DNA of 62,149 nt from Chloroflexota bacterium (GCA_016208315.1 JACQYF010000033.1:1-62149); one strand, 5' to 3'. Positions 43,997-52,742 are shown, counted from the stretch's first letter. Notes: generated by a model not told the origin, from the letters alone. A program made the numbers and translations.

Positions 43997-44437
43997 GTGA
44001 TTCGAGAATTCACGCTTGACGATTACGATGCGGTGTACGCGCTGTGGCAGAACGCCGGGCCCGGTATTGGTTTGGGATTTGCGGACACGCGCGAGGCAAT
44101 CGCAAAGAAACTGTTGCGCGATCCCGATTTGTTTCTCGTCGCGGTAGATGACGACAGCCATCCTGAGCGAAGTCGAAGGATCATCGGCACGGTGATCGGC
44201 GGCTTCGATGGGCGGCGCGGACTGATCTACCATCTCGCGGTCGAGCACGCATACCGTAAACGCGGTATCGGCAGGATGCTGATGGCGGAGGTGGAGCAGC
44301 GGTTGAAAGCGAAGGGCTGCCAACGGTGCTATCTGCTGGTCAAACACGATGCTCAAGACGTGATCGAGTTCTATCGCAAAAGCGGCTGGGATACGTCGGA
44401 CGTAACGATTATGGGTAAGACGTTGGGGAAGAGGTAG
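43997..44437 (+). CDS. GNAT family N-acetyltransferase with an in-frame repeat insertion
   Basis: The protein has 146 residues. Motif A is seen as YHLAVEHAYRKRGIGRMLMAE and the end motif as EFYRKSGW. It resembles RimI/YpeA-type acetyltransferases (acetyl-CoA dependent). Residues about 54-61 (SHPERSRR) interrupt an otherwise normal strand pair (LFLVAVDDD and IIGTVIGGFDGRRG). They are encoded by the repeat at 44159-44181. I chose the GTG at 43997, which gives the usual start IREFTLDDY. The longer frame runs through decamer repeats. The target is unknown. Confidence 0.88.
   Translation: MIREFTLDDYDAVYALWQNAGPGIGLGFADTREAIAKKLLRDPDLFLVAVDDDSHPERSRRIIGTVIGGFDGRRGLIYHLAVEHAYRKRGIGRMLMAEVEQRLKAKGCQRCYLLVKHDAQDVIEFYRKSGWDTSDVTIMGKTLGKR
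44159..44181. repeat. Partly palindromic repeat inserted in the GNAT gene
   Basis: The sequence catcctgagcgaagtcgaag plus gat has atcct/aggat ends. This element is known as a dispersed repeat in many bacterial genomes; here it is translated as SHPERSRR. Confidence 0.8.
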
Positions 44438-44442
44438 CAGAA

Positions 44443-44964
44443 ATGCGAATTGGAATCCTAACCATCAGCGATCGCGCTTCGCGCGGCGAATACGAAGACC
44501 GCTCGGGGCCGGCGCTGCGCGAGATGGTGCAGCAGCATTTTGGCGAAGACGTGGATTTGACGCACATCGTACCGGACGAATTCATGGAAATCAAGCGCGC
44601 GCTTGAAAAATGGTGCGACGACGCAAAACTCGAGCTGATTTTGACGACGGGCGGCACGGGCTTTGCGCCGCGCGATGTGACACCGGAAGCGACGAACGCC
44701 GTGCTCGAAAAGCAAGCGCCCGGTCTGGTGCAGGCAATGATCGCGTCGTCGCTGCAAAAGACGCCGCACGCGATGCTCACGCGTATGGCCGCGGGCATTC
44801 GCGGGCAAACTCTGATTGTGAATCTGCCCGGCAGTCCCAAAGCCGCGTGTGAAAATCTCCAGGCCATCCTGCCGGCGCTGCCGCACGCCATCGAACTCTT
44901 GCGCGGCACGGCTGGCGAACACCACGCATACGCAGGGGATGCTTCGACGAAATCCGGCACGTAA
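44443..44964 (+). CDS. mog: Molybdopterin adenylyltransferase (Mog/MoaB family)
   Basis: The protein has 173 residues. The MoCF-binding fold has ILTISDRASRGEYEDRSGPAL near the N-terminus, ELILTTGGTGFAPRDVTPEA, LTRMAAGIRGQTLIVNLPGSPKAA with Asn-Leu-Pro-Gly-Ser-Pro. It adenylates molybdopterin on the way to molybdenum cofactor. No other moa or moe gene is in the window. It starts five bases after the GNAT stop. Confidence 0.9.
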   Translation: MRIGILTISDRASRGEYEDRSGPALREMVQQHFGEDVDLTHIVPDEFMEIKRALEKWCDDAKLELILTTGGTGFAPRDVTPEATNAVLEKQAPGLVQAMIASSLQKTPHAMLTRMAAGIRGQTLIVNLPGSPKAACENLQAILPALPHAIELLRGTAGEHHAYAGDASTKSGT

Positions 44965-44984
44965 CCCTCGACGAGGAGGCACGA

Positions 44985-46562
44985 ATGGCTGTCGCCGTCA
45001 TTAGCTCTGCCGCATTGCCGCGCAAGCGCTTGAGCGCGTTCCAGCAAGCGATGCTCTCGCTTTACTGGTTCTCGACCTCGCTCCATTGGACGGCCATCCT
45101 CATCATCGCCCTGCCGAGCCAAGCCGCGTTCATCGCGGGCGATGAATTCAAAGGCCGCGGGCTTGGGTTGATTCTCGCGGTCGGCGCGCTCGTTTCGATG
45201 ATCGCCGCGCCATTCCTCGGCGCGCTCAGCGATCGAATCCGGACGCGCTGGGGCCGCCGCGTCCCGTTCATCGTCGTCGGCGTGGCGATGAACGTCCTCG
45301 GCCTGATCGGGCTCGCGTACATTCCCCGCGCGGGCGACCTTTCCTCGCTGTGGCCCTATATAATCGCCTTTATGTGGGTTGAATTCTGGAACAATTTCGC
45401 CAGCGCGCCGTATTCGGCCCTCATCCCCGATATGGTTCCGCCCGAGCAGCGTGGCAGCGCGTCCGGGTGGATGGGGCTGATGACGATGTTTGGCAATTTC
45501 GTCGGCGGCCTGGCCGGATTGTTGTTAGGGCTGATCGGCGGGATCGTCGGGCTATATTGGGTGATCATCGCGGCGATGATTCTCGGCGCGGCGGGTACGG
45601 TGCTCTTTGTCAAGGAGCCGCCCGCGCCCGAACCCAAGCCGTTCAACTATCGCAACTTGCTCGGCGTGATGGCCGTGTTCGGATTCGCTGCCGTCGGCTC
45701 GATCATCCTGAATGCGCTCGCGCTCGTCCGCGTGGCAGCGAGCGAGCCGCTCGCGCAACTTTTCGGGACGGTCGCGTGCAGTGAGGGTTCGACGCAGTTA
45801 TGCCTTGACGTTTCGCCCGCGTTGGCGGTCGGCTTGACCGTGGGCAGTTTGCCGCTCGGGCTGATTTTGGTGTGGGCGGTTACCCGCGCGGCGGGACAAT
45901 GGCAGCGGATTTGGTCAGGTACGCGCGAGTGGATGCGCCAGTATAACGATTTCGTCTGGGTTTTCCTCACGCGTTTCCTCATCACGATGGGCGTCTACAC
46001 GGTACAAGAATTCCTGCTGTTCTATTTGCGTGACGCCGTCGGCGATTTCCGATTGTTTGGGATGCAAGTCGCGGAAACCGCGGAATCGGCCGTCTCGTTC
46101 TTTCTTATTACTTTACTCCTCGGCGCGATTGCGAGCACGCTCGTCGCCGGCATCCTCTCGGATAAATTCGGGCGCAAGTTGATGGTGTATATCTCGGGCG
46201 CGCTGCAGGGTGTGGTCGCGCTGATCTTTATTTTGTTCCACGATTTCACGCTCGCGGTGTTGATGGGCATTGTGTTTGGGCTTGGCTTTGGCGCGTATCA
46301 GAGCGTGGACTGGGCGCTGGCGAGCGACGTGCTGCCGTCAGAAGATTACGCGAAAGACATGGGCGTGTGGCACGTCTCGCAGGTATTGCCGCAAATGCTC
46401 GCGACGCCCTTTGCCGGCTTCTTCCTCGACGCGTTCCAAAAGATCGGCAAGACGCCCGCGGTGAACCAGCCGACCCTCGGCTATACTGTGATTTTTCTGA
46501 TGTCGGTGGTATACTTTGTGCTCGGTACGGTGTTTGTGACGAGGATCAAGAAGGTGCGGTAA
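44985..46562 (+). CDS. Major facilitator superfamily transporter (sugar/GPH-like)
   Basis: The protein has 525 residues and twelve membrane segments. The loop 2-3 motif is GALSDRIRTRWGRRVPFIV, and the repeat in the second half is GILSDKFGRKLMVYISG. The pattern WVEFWNNFASAPYSALIPDM resembles disaccharide:H+ symporters of the GPH/SLC45 kind. A wider periplasmic loop with Cys (GTVACSEGSTQLCLDVS) lies between helices 7 and 8. The substrate is not known. A ribosome site (gaggagg) precedes the ATG. Confidence 0.88.
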   Translation: MAVAVISSAALPRKRLSAFQQAMLSLYWFSTSLHWTAILIIALPSQAAFIAGDEFKGRGLGLILAVGALVSMIAAPFLGALSDRIRTRWGRRVPFIVVGVAMNVLGLIGLAYIPRAGDLSSLWPYIIAFMWVEFWNNFASAPYSALIPDMVPPEQRGSASGWMGLMTMFGNFVGGLAGLLLGLIGGIVGLYWVIIAAMILGAAGTVLFVKEPPAPEPKPFNYRNLLGVMAVFGFAAVGSIILNALALVRVAASEPLAQLFGTVACSEGSTQLCLDVSPALAVGLTVGSLPLGLILVWAVTRAAGQWQRIWSGTREWMRQYNDFVWVFLTRFLITMGVYTVQEFLLFYLRDAVGDFRLFGMQVAETAESAVSFFLITLLLGAIASTLVAGILSDKFGRKLMVYISGALQGVVALIFILFHDFTLAVLMGIVFGLGFGAYQSVDWALASDVLPSEDYAKDMGVWHVSQVLPQMLATPFAGFFLDAFQKIGKTPAVNQPTLGYTVIFLMSVVYFVLGTVFVTRIKKVR

Positions 46563-46576
46563 ATCTGAGGTGGTTT

Positions 46577-46873
46577 ATGCGACGTGACCAAGTTCTTCGC
46601 ATACTGAATGACCATCGCTCTGAATTGAAGAAGCAGGGCGTCAAGTCACTTGCGTTTTTCGGATCAGTTGCACGCGACGAGGCACGCCCGGACAGCGACG
46701 TGGATATCCTGGTGGAGTTTGCTGATCCGCCAACATTTGCTCGCTACATGGACCTCAAGTTCCTTCTCGAAGGTCTCTTAGCCGTCAAGGTAGACCTCGT
46801 TACACCCCGAGGTCTCAAACCGAGAATTCGAGATTCGGTTGCCAAGGAGGCGATACATGTCGCGGGATTTTAG
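46577..46873 (+). CDS. MNT-type nucleotidyltransferase antitoxin
   Basis: The 98-residue minimal nucleotidyltransferase has the GSX10DXD signature: AFFGSVARDEARPDSDVDIL. It lacks other domains. It is followed, with a 17-base overlap, by a HEPN gene. In known MNT-HEPN systems the MNT protein inactivates the HEPN RNase by AMP transfer to a Tyr. I chose the ATG at 46577, 15 bases after the MFS stop. The longer frame is shadow. Confidence 0.92.
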   Translation: MRRDQVLRILNDHRSELKKQGVKSLAFFGSVARDEARPDSDVDILVEFADPPTFARYMDLKFLLEGLLAVKVDLVTPRGLKPRIRDSVAKEAIHVAGF

Positions 46874-47207
46874 GTTGCTCCTGGATGACATACTATCGGC
46901 TGCCCACAAAGTTCAAAGCTACACGGTGGGCATGAATTTTGATCAATTCAGGAACGATGCCAAGACGTTCGATGCAGTCGTTAGGAATCTCGAGATCATC
47001 GGCGACGCGGTCAAGCATATCTCGCAGGACATGCGCGATCGCCATACTCATATCGAGTGGCGCAGGATAGCAGGATTGCGCGATATTACCGTGCACGAGT
47101 ATTTCGGAGTGGATGAGAATATCATTTGGGACGTCGTCCAGAACGAGATTCCAAAACTGATCCTCCAGATTGAACTGATCCTAGACGAGGACGACGCGTC
47201 TGAATGA
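46857..47207 (+). CDS. HEPN (DUF86) RNase toxin
   Basis: The 116-residue helical protein has the HEPN active motif Arg-X4-His-X-Tyr in GLRDITVHEYFGVDE. That motif joins the RNase residues to the Tyr that the MNT partner modifies. Other typical parts are FDAVVRNLEIIGDAVKHI and WRRIAG. A strong ribosome site (aaggagg) precedes the ATG at 46857. The order MNT then HEPN is usual. Its stop overlaps the next gene's ATG (ATGA). Confidence 0.92.
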   Translation: MSRDFRLLLDDILSAAHKVQSYTVGMNFDQFRNDAKTFDAVVRNLEIIGDAVKHISQDMRDRHTHIEWRRIAGLRDITVHEYFGVDENIIWDVVQNEIPKLILQIELILDEDDASE

Positions 47208-48079
47208 TCCGGGTCGCTGCCATCCAACTCGCGTTCTCCTACGCCGTCACGCCGCATGAATTCTTCGACCGCGTGCGCGGGCCGGTTGAACGCGCCGCGC
47301 AGGAGGACGCGCGACTGATCGCGCTGCCGAATTATGCGGGACTGATGTTGCTGGGCGCGATTGCGCCCGCGGCGGTATTGTCTGAGCAATGGCCGCTCAT
47401 TCAGGGGGTTGATCGGAAACGACTGACGGATGCGCTCTCGGTCTTGCGCGAGTTCTATGTACACCTGTTCGGTTCCTTGGCAGAAAAACTTAACGTGTAC
47501 CTCGTTCCGGGAACCATCGTCGAGCGCGAGGGCGATGCTTTCTACAACGCCGCGTATCTGTTCGGGCCCGATGGCCGCGTGATTGGATCACAACGGCAGA
47601 CGCACCGGACGCGCGACGAAATCGTGTGGGGCCTCGCCCAAGGCGACACACTCGCAGTTTTCGATGTTGGGATCGCCCGAGTCGGTCTGGTCATCGGCGA
47701 AGATGTGGCGTATCCCGAAGTCGCGCGCATTCTCGCGCTGCAAGGCGCGAATCTGCTGATTCATCCCGCGGCATACGCGACTTGGAGTAACGAGCACTTT
47801 CTGCTCGACCTGTGGCGCGACGTGCAGTCGAATCAGGTGTTTGGTTTGCAGGCCTGTCTCGCGGGGCGGGGCCGTTCGGCAGTCTACGCGCCGGTGGAAA
47901 TGACAGAAGGGCAGCGCGGGATTCTGGCGCAAGCCGCGCAGCCGACCGCGGAAGAAACTGTCAGCGCGGCACTTGATTTCGATGCGCGGCAACGGGTGAT
48001 CGAGCGCTACCCGATTTTCGATTTCTTCAATTGCGATTTTTACGCGCGTGAATTTCCAGGGATATACGGAAACACGTAA
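47204..48079 (+). CDS. Nitrilase-superfamily protein lacking the catalytic triad
   Basis: The 291-residue protein has the carbon-nitrogen hydrolase fold (IRVAAIQLAFSYAVTP, FGPDGRVIGSQRQTHRT, ARVGLVIGEDVAYPEVARIL). All three catalytic positions are replaced. The Glu of FPEYA is Asn43 (LPNYAG), the Lys before TH is Gln132 (RQTH), and the Cys is Gly165 (VIGEDV). It is therefore probably not a hydrolase; it may bind a ligand or pair with the intact paralogue encoded next. The C-terminus and stop run into octamer repeats. The ATG overlaps the HEPN stop. Confidence 0.85.
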   Translation: MIRVAAIQLAFSYAVTPHEFFDRVRGPVERAAQEDARLIALPNYAGLMLLGAIAPAAVLSEQWPLIQGVDRKRLTDALSVLREFYVHLFGSLAEKLNVYLVPGTIVEREGDAFYNAAYLFGPDGRVIGSQRQTHRTRDEIVWGLAQGDTLAVFDVGIARVGLVIGEDVAYPEVARILALQGANLLIHPAAYATWSNEHFLLDLWRDVQSNQVFGLQACLAGRGRSAVYAPVEMTEGQRGILAQAAQPTAEETVSAALDFDARQRVIERYPIFDFFNCDFYAREFPGIYGNT

Positions 48080-48147
48080 ACAGGTACACAAGTAAACACG
48101 TGATCGTCTGACCTGTCTACCTGTTTCCCTGTCTACCTGTATACTTG
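48066..48147. repeat. Octamer repeats, inverted pair, between the two nitrilase-family genes
   Basis: Units like gtaaacag and gtacacaa face cctgtcta, cctgttta and cctgtata, as in 40040-40137. It overlaps the end of one gene and stops three bases before the ATG of the next. Confidence 0.85.
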
Positions 48148-48150
48148 CCG

Positions 48151-49230
48151 ATGAGCATCAAAGACCAATTCCTCTCCACCGCCATCAACGCGCTGCTCAC
48201 GTACAAATCGCGTCCTAGCGCGATTCGGAGTATGTTGGCGCGGCGGCATTACACGCGGGCGCAAGCGCCGACGCGCGAGCGCGTGACGGTGGCTGTCATC
48301 CAAATGCGAATTGAACTGCTGGACGATAGCGTTCGGTTTGCGGCGAAATATTACGATCTGCTGCGTCGAGCAGTCGAGCAAGGGGCGCAGGTGGTGGTAT
48401 TCCCGGAATACGCGTGGCTGCCGATACTCGGTTTGCTGCCGCCGGTGCGGGAGCTGGCTCAAAAAGGTGTGACGCTCGAAGGCGCAGTGAACGAGCTTGC
48501 GCCGGATGGGGGACTGACCATTGAGGGTGTTTTCAAGACGATTGCGCCCGCGGTGAAGCGGATCTTTGAGACAACGGCCGCTGAGCTTGCCGCGCGTTTC
48601 GGTGTGTACCTGATGCCCGGAAGCGCGCTGAAGACCGATGGGGCTGGGCATCTGTTCAATACCGCGTATTTGTACGGCCCCGACGGCGCGCTGATTGGCA
48701 CGCAGCCCAAGCTGCATCCAACCTCGATGGAGGTTGACTGGATGTCGTGCGGTAACGCGCTCGACGTTTGGACGCTGCCCTTTGCCAAGATTGCCGCGCC
48801 GGTATGCATGGATTTCACGTACTGGGAAACGACGCGGGTGGCAACGCTGCGCGGCGCGGAGATTCTGCTCGACATGTCCGCCGATGCAACCGCGGATCAG
48901 CCCCACTTGGCCGCGCGGGGCGACGAATCGCGGATCCAGGAAAGTTACGCCTACAGTACGCGCGCGTACTGCGTTAGCAAGTTATTCGGTCTCAATTTCT
49001 GTGGGCCCAGCCACATCGCCGCGCCGCTCGGCCTTTGCTCGGATTCGATGACGTATCTTGCCAAGGCGCAGACGCCGGATCAGGAGGAAATCATCGTGGC
49101 CGAGCTGGATCTCGCCCGCCTGCGCGAATTTTGCGCCGCGCACCCGCGTGATTGGAACTATGCGTTGTACGCCAAATATCTGCCGAGTGTGTACGAGGCG
49201 CACCGGTCGCAGGCCACAAGTCGCACGTAA
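48151..49230 (+). CDS. Carbon-nitrogen hydrolase (nitrilase superfamily), catalytically intact
   Basis: The protein has 359 residues. The triad is present: Glu86 in VVVFPEYAWLP, Lys187 in GTQPKLHPT and Cys219 in APVCMDFTYWE. It has an N-terminal extension of about 45 residues (RPSAIRSMLARRHYTRAQ) before the fold. It hydrolyses a C-N bond of an amide or nitrile that cannot be named here. No ribosome site precedes the ATG at 48151; octamer repeats run to within three bases of it. It is the active partner of the degenerate paralogue upstream. Confidence 0.9.
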   Translation: MSIKDQFLSTAINALLTYKSRPSAIRSMLARRHYTRAQAPTRERVTVAVIQMRIELLDDSVRFAAKYYDLLRRAVEQGAQVVVFPEYAWLPILGLLPPVRELAQKGVTLEGAVNELAPDGGLTIEGVFKTIAPAVKRIFETTAAELAARFGVYLMPGSALKTDGAGHLFNTAYLYGPDGALIGTQPKLHPTSMEVDWMSCGNALDVWTLPFAKIAAPVCMDFTYWETTRVATLRGAEILLDMSADATADQPHLAARGDESRIQESYAYSTRAYCVSKLFGLNFCGPSHIAAPLGLCSDSMTYLAKAQTPDQEEIIVAELDLARLREFCAAHPRDWNYALYAKYLPSVYEAHRSQATSRT

Positions 49231-49305
49231 CCGTTACCTGTGCCTGTTGCCTGCAACCTGAGACTTGTGACTTGCAACCTGCGACCTGAGACCTGAGACC
49301 TGAGA
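49227..49305. repeat. Heptamer tandem repeat upstream of the cupin gene
   Basis: Copies of acctgag and variants (acttgtg, acttgca, acctgcg) run into the cupin ATG. They occupy the place where a ribosome site would lie. Confidence 0.88.
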
Positions 49306-49306
49306 C

Positions 49307-49711
49307 ATGAAATGGTATCACGCCAACACGAACAAGATCAAGCAGTTTTCGCCCACGCAATTCCCGAACATCAACCTGTTTGACGGCCAAGCGTTCTTTG
49401 GACGACTGCTGTGCTTTTCGCGCGGCCAAGTCGTCCCGGTGCATCGCCACGAGCATCAGGATGAGTGCTTTGATGTGATCGAGGGGCAGGGTACGCTTCT
49501 CGTGGATGGCAGAGAGCTAGCCGGCGAACCGGGCACGATTCTGTACGTGCCCGCAGGGGTGGAGCACGGCTTGCGCGCGGATGGAACGGAACAGTGGCTG
49601 GTGCGCGAGACGGTGAGCGAGCGCGTGTACGCAGGGCGCGCGGCCAAGATGGTGATCCGCGCGGCGCTGAAACGGTTGCCGCTCATTGGGCAAAGGTGGC
49701 GTAATGGGTAA
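49307..49711 (+). CDS. Cupin-domain protein
   Basis: This 134-residue single cupin has metal motif 1, RGQVVPVHRHEHQDECFDVIEG (His-X-His, Glu), and motif 2, GTILYVPAGVEHGLRADG. The enzyme or binding role is unknown. It starts at the edge of heptamer repeats with no ribosome site, and its stop overlaps the Crp-family start region by eight bases. That link suggests a small-molecule-sensing unit, but this is inferred. Confidence 0.85.
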   Translation: MKWYHANTNKIKQFSPTQFPNINLFDGQAFFGRLLCFSRGQVVPVHRHEHQDECFDVIEGQGTLLVDGRELAGEPGTILYVPAGVEHGLRADGTEQWLVRETVSERVYAGRAAKMVIRAALKRLPLIGQRWRNG

Positions 49712-50363
49712 TTCAATCACTCCCATTGAGGCGCTGAAGGCGCAGCCCTACTTCAAGGCGCTTGACGAGCGCGAACTAAAGAACCTCGCGCGGACCCTTA
49801 TCGAGCGGAGCTATGCTAAGGACGAGGTCGTTTTTCTCGAGGGTGAGCCGTCTCACGGCCTGTATATTGTCCGAGAAGGGACCGTCAAAGTCTACAAGCT
49901 GTCGCCGGAGGGGCGCGAGCAGATCCTGACGTACACGCGCGCGGGCGGCTCGTTCAACGAGGTGGCCGTATTCGACGGTGGGCCGAATCCCGCGAACGTT
50001 TCATCCTCCGAGCCGGCGACGTTATGGATCGTGCCGCGCGCGGCCATCATCGAACTGATCCAACAGCGGCCCGAGGTCGCGCTGGCGATTATTCAAAACC
50101 TCGGGGCGCGCCTGCGACATTTGGTCGGCCTGGTCGAAGATTTGTCGCTGCGCCAAGTCACGGCGCGGCTTGCCAAGTTGTTGTTGCAGACGGCCTCGGG
50201 CCAAGAGCGCGGACTCACTCAACAGGAGATGGCCGCGCGGCTCGGCACGGTGCGCGAAATGATCGGAAGGTCGCTGCGGCAACTGGAAGGCCGCGGGTTT
50301 ATCAAGCTCGAGCATGGGCGAATTGTGATTCTGGATCGCGCGGGTTTGGAAAAGATCGTTTGA
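49704..50363 (+). CDS. Crp/Fnr family transcriptional regulator
   Basis: The protein has 219 residues. The cyclic-nucleotide-binding-like beta barrel (AKDEVVFLEGEPSHGLYIV, FNEVAVFDGGPNPANVSS) is followed by the long dimer helix and a Crp-type HTH (GLTQQEMAARLGTVREMIGR, then SLRQLEGRGFIKLEHGRIV). It has no Cys cluster, so it is not an Fnr oxygen sensor. The effector is unknown. The ATG at 49704 has aaaggtgg upstream and lies inside the end of the cupin gene. Confidence 0.9.
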   Translation: MGNSITPIEALKAQPYFKALDERELKNLARTLIERSYAKDEVVFLEGEPSHGLYIVREGTVKVYKLSPEGREQILTYTRAGGSFNEVAVFDGGPNPANVSSSEPATLWIVPRAAIIELIQQRPEVALAIIQNLGARLRHLVGLVEDLSLRQVTARLAKLLLQTASGQERGLTQQEMAARLGTVREMIGRSLRQLEGRGFIKLEHGRIVILDRAGLEKIV

Positions 50364-50432
50364 TGGCATGCGACTAAAGTCACAGACGGCACGCTCGGTT
50401 TGCGGGATAATCAGGCCAGGAGAACAACAATC

Positions 50433-50621
50433 ATGTGGAAGATGCGGGGCTGTCCGGGCTGTCATTCGCCGACGTTGTGCGTTATCGCCTGTCCGAAAAA
50501 TGAAATTCTCGATCAAACCGTCAATCCTTGTTGTGAGCCGCTGCCCGAATGGCTTGCCGACGGCGAAGAGGAATTCGAAATTGTCTTGGCGGAAAACCCG
50601 GCGACTGCGGATGCGGCATAG
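50433..50621 (+). CDS. Small Cys-rich protein, unknown
   Basis: This 62-residue protein has six Cys, including a CxxC near the N-terminus (RGCPGCHSPTLCVIACPK) and a CC pair (VNPCCEPLP), and an acidic C-terminal half. The layout suggests a metal or redox protein; I do not recognise it. I chose the ATG at 50433 with aggaga 10 bases upstream. A longer frame from 50400 also exists. It sits between a Crp-family regulator and an intrinsic terminator, so the two may be one unit. Confidence 0.55.
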   Translation: MWKMRGCPGCHSPTLCVIACPKNEILDQTVNPCCEPLPEWLADGEEEFEIVLAENPATADAA

Positions 50622-50645
50622 CGGCCGCGGGTATTGCCCGATGCG

Positions 50646-50678
50646 AGCGCCTTCTGAAAAACGGAGGCGCTTTTTTTT
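50646..50678 (+). terminator. Intrinsic terminator
   Basis: Stem agcgcct (50646-50652) / aggcgct (50665-50671) with a run of eight T. Confidence 0.9.
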
Positions 50679-50747
50679 CGACCGCGGGTGTGTTATAATG
50701 CCGCACTGTTGAGTTAACGCCTAATCTGTCAATCAGGAAAAGGAAAG

Positions 50748-52742
50748 ATGAATCGCAAAATACTCGTCACACTCATCGTCGTGCTCAGTGTGTGTATTGG
50801 CTTGACGGTGATCGGGACCATCTATGCGGTCGCCGGCGCCGGCAACTTTGTCGTGAAACAACCGGGCATCGTCCCGACACCCCCCAATGCCGCCGCACGC
50901 GTCGCCGCTCCGGTGCAAACGCCGTTGGCCAATGTCTCCCTAACGACAGCTGACGCCCTCAGACGTGCGGATATTCCCGAGCGCAATCTCTACCAGATCG
51001 TTCCGGCTCTCAGAAAAAACCTCGCCCTCTTGACACCTGTCCCGCGACCCGCGCCGCGTTCGTTTAGACTCGGTGACCGCGACAACTTTTTTGTGATCGA
51101 GAATGCCGCCACTGGCAAGTATCGCACCGTGACGGCGACGCTTCAGGTAGCCGTCCCGCATGGATATTACTGGGTTGAAGATGGCATCACGGTAGACCTC
51201 GGCCAGTTGCAGCAGGCCGCCGATTTTTTCGAGCGGACGATCTATCCGACGAATCGCAAATTTTTTGGTAACGAAGCCACGGGCCTGGACGGTAATGACC
51301 GGATTCATATCTTGAATACGCGCTTTCAAGACGCCGCCGGGTATTTTAGTTCTGAGGATACCTATCCGCGCAACCTCGTGCCCTTTAGCAACGAACGCAA
51401 CCTCATCTACCTCAACATCGAAGCGGTCAAGCCCGGCTCCGAGGAATACAGCGCCGATACGGCCCACGAATTCCAACATTTGATCCATTCCTACCAGGCA
51501 CAGCACAAGAGTGGCTGGATTGACGAAGGCATGGCCGACCTGGCGATCAAGGTGAACGGGCTTGACGTCGGCGGCGTGCTGCGACTCTTTGCCCGCAATC
51601 CCGACACGCAGCTCAACACCTGGGCGAACGAGCCACAGGCGTCTCTGGCGCACTACGCGGCCTCTTACCTCTTTTTCAACTACACCGCGCAGCGCTTTGG
51701 CCCGGACTTTACGCGCGATGTCATCCACGCGCCGGCCGAGGGCATCAACGGCGTGCAGCAAGTTCTCGATCAGCGCAATCTGAAGCTGAGCTTTGACGAT
51801 CTGTTCGCCGACTGGGCCGTCGCGAATTACTTGAACGATCCTGCGATTGAGAACGGTCGGTATGGGTATGCCAACGAACGCGGCTTTCAGGTTGCCAACC
51901 AGCCGGTCTTGAGCCAGTTCCCGCTGGAGCGCAGCGCGCAGATGCGCCAATACGCGGCCAATTACTATGGCTTGCAGCCGGCGCCTACCGGCGATGTAAC
52001 CGTCTACTTTACGGGAACCACAACGGCCAAGCTGCTGGCCGCCGACGCGTACCGCGGCCGATGGATGTGGTATTCTAATCGCGCCGACCTAGCCGACATG
52101 ACGCTTACGCGCGAGGTCAATCTTACGCAAGTGAACAAGGCGACGCTCCAGTTCTGGACGTGGTACGATATTGAACGGAATTTCGATTATGGGTACGTGG
52201 AGGCCTCGACCGACGGCGGCCGGACGTGGGACATTCTCGCCGGCCAGACGACGACGACCGACAATCCCAACGGCGCGAGTTACGGCCACGCGTTCTCCGG
52301 CCGATCCGGCGCAGCAGACGACCGCTCGGCGGCCCAGTGGGTGCAGGAGCAGGTTGATCTGACCGCGTTTGCCGGCAAGACCATCTTGCTGCGCTTTCAA
52401 TACATCACCGATGATGCGTACAATGCGCCCGGTTGGGCCATTGACGAGGTCTCGATTCCCGAAATCAACTTTGCCGATTCGTTTGAGAACGAGGACAGCG
52501 GTTGGCAAGCCAAGGGCTTTGTCCGCAGCGACAATGTGTTGCCGCAGAAATTCACCGTTCAAGTGGTTCAAACGGGCGGGACGACGCGTGTGGTACGTGT
52601 ACCCATGGACGATCAAAACCGCGGCAACCTGACGATAACTGGTTTGGGTAAAGAGTTTACGCGCGCCGAGTTGATCATCACGGCTCACGCGCCCACGACG
52701 ACCGAGCCAACACAATACCAATTTGCGATTGTGCCCAAATGA
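50748..52742 (+). CDS. Secreted zinc metalloprotease (M6/immune-inhibitor-A-like)
   Basis: The protein has 664 residues. A signal anchor (LVTLIVVLSVCIGLTVIGTIYAV) and a Pro/Ala linker precede the catalytic domain. That domain has DRIHILNTRFQDAAGYFSS and the zinc motif HEFQH within TAHEFQHLIHSY, followed by SGWIDEGMADLAIKVN (the downstream Glu ligand and Met-turn-like region). The C-terminal half holds a MAM/jelly-roll-like module (ASTDGGRTWDILAG, APGWAIDEVSIPEI). It acts outside the cell. A weak promoter (TATAAT at 50694-50699) lies upstream, after the terminator. Confidence 0.88.
   Translation: MNRKILVTLIVVLSVCIGLTVIGTIYAVAGAGNFVVKQPGIVPTPPNAAARVAAPVQTPLANVSLTTADALRRADIPERNLYQIVPALRKNLALLTPVPRPAPRSFRLGDRDNFFVIENAATGKYRTVTATLQVAVPHGYYWVEDGITVDLGQLQQAADFFERTIYPTNRKFFGNEATGLDGNDRIHILNTRFQDAAGYFSSEDTYPRNLVPFSNERNLIYLNIEAVKPGSEEYSADTAHEFQHLIHSYQAQHKSGWIDEGMADLAIKVNGLDVGGVLRLFARNPDTQLNTWANEPQASLAHYAASYLFFNYTAQRFGPDFTRDVIHAPAEGINGVQQVLDQRNLKLSFDDLFADWAVANYLNDPAIENGRYGYANERGFQVANQPVLSQFPLERSAQMRQYAANYYGLQPAPTGDVTVYFTGTTTAKLLAADAYRGRWMWYSNRADLADMTLTREVNLTQVNKATLQFWTWYDIERNFDYGYVEASTDGGRTWDILAGQTTTTDNPNGASYGHAFSGRSGAADDRSAAQWVQEQVDLTAFAGKTILLRFQYITDDAYNAPGWAIDEVSIPEINFADSFENEDSGWQAKGFVRSDNVLPQKFTVQVVQTGGTTRVVRVPMDDQNRGNLTITGLGKEFTRAELIITAHAPTTTEPTQYQFAIVPK

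Noticed and set aside
50940..51950. 336-codon open frame on the minus strand
   Set aside because: It is opposite the metalloprotease gene with its HEFQH motif; no support of its own.
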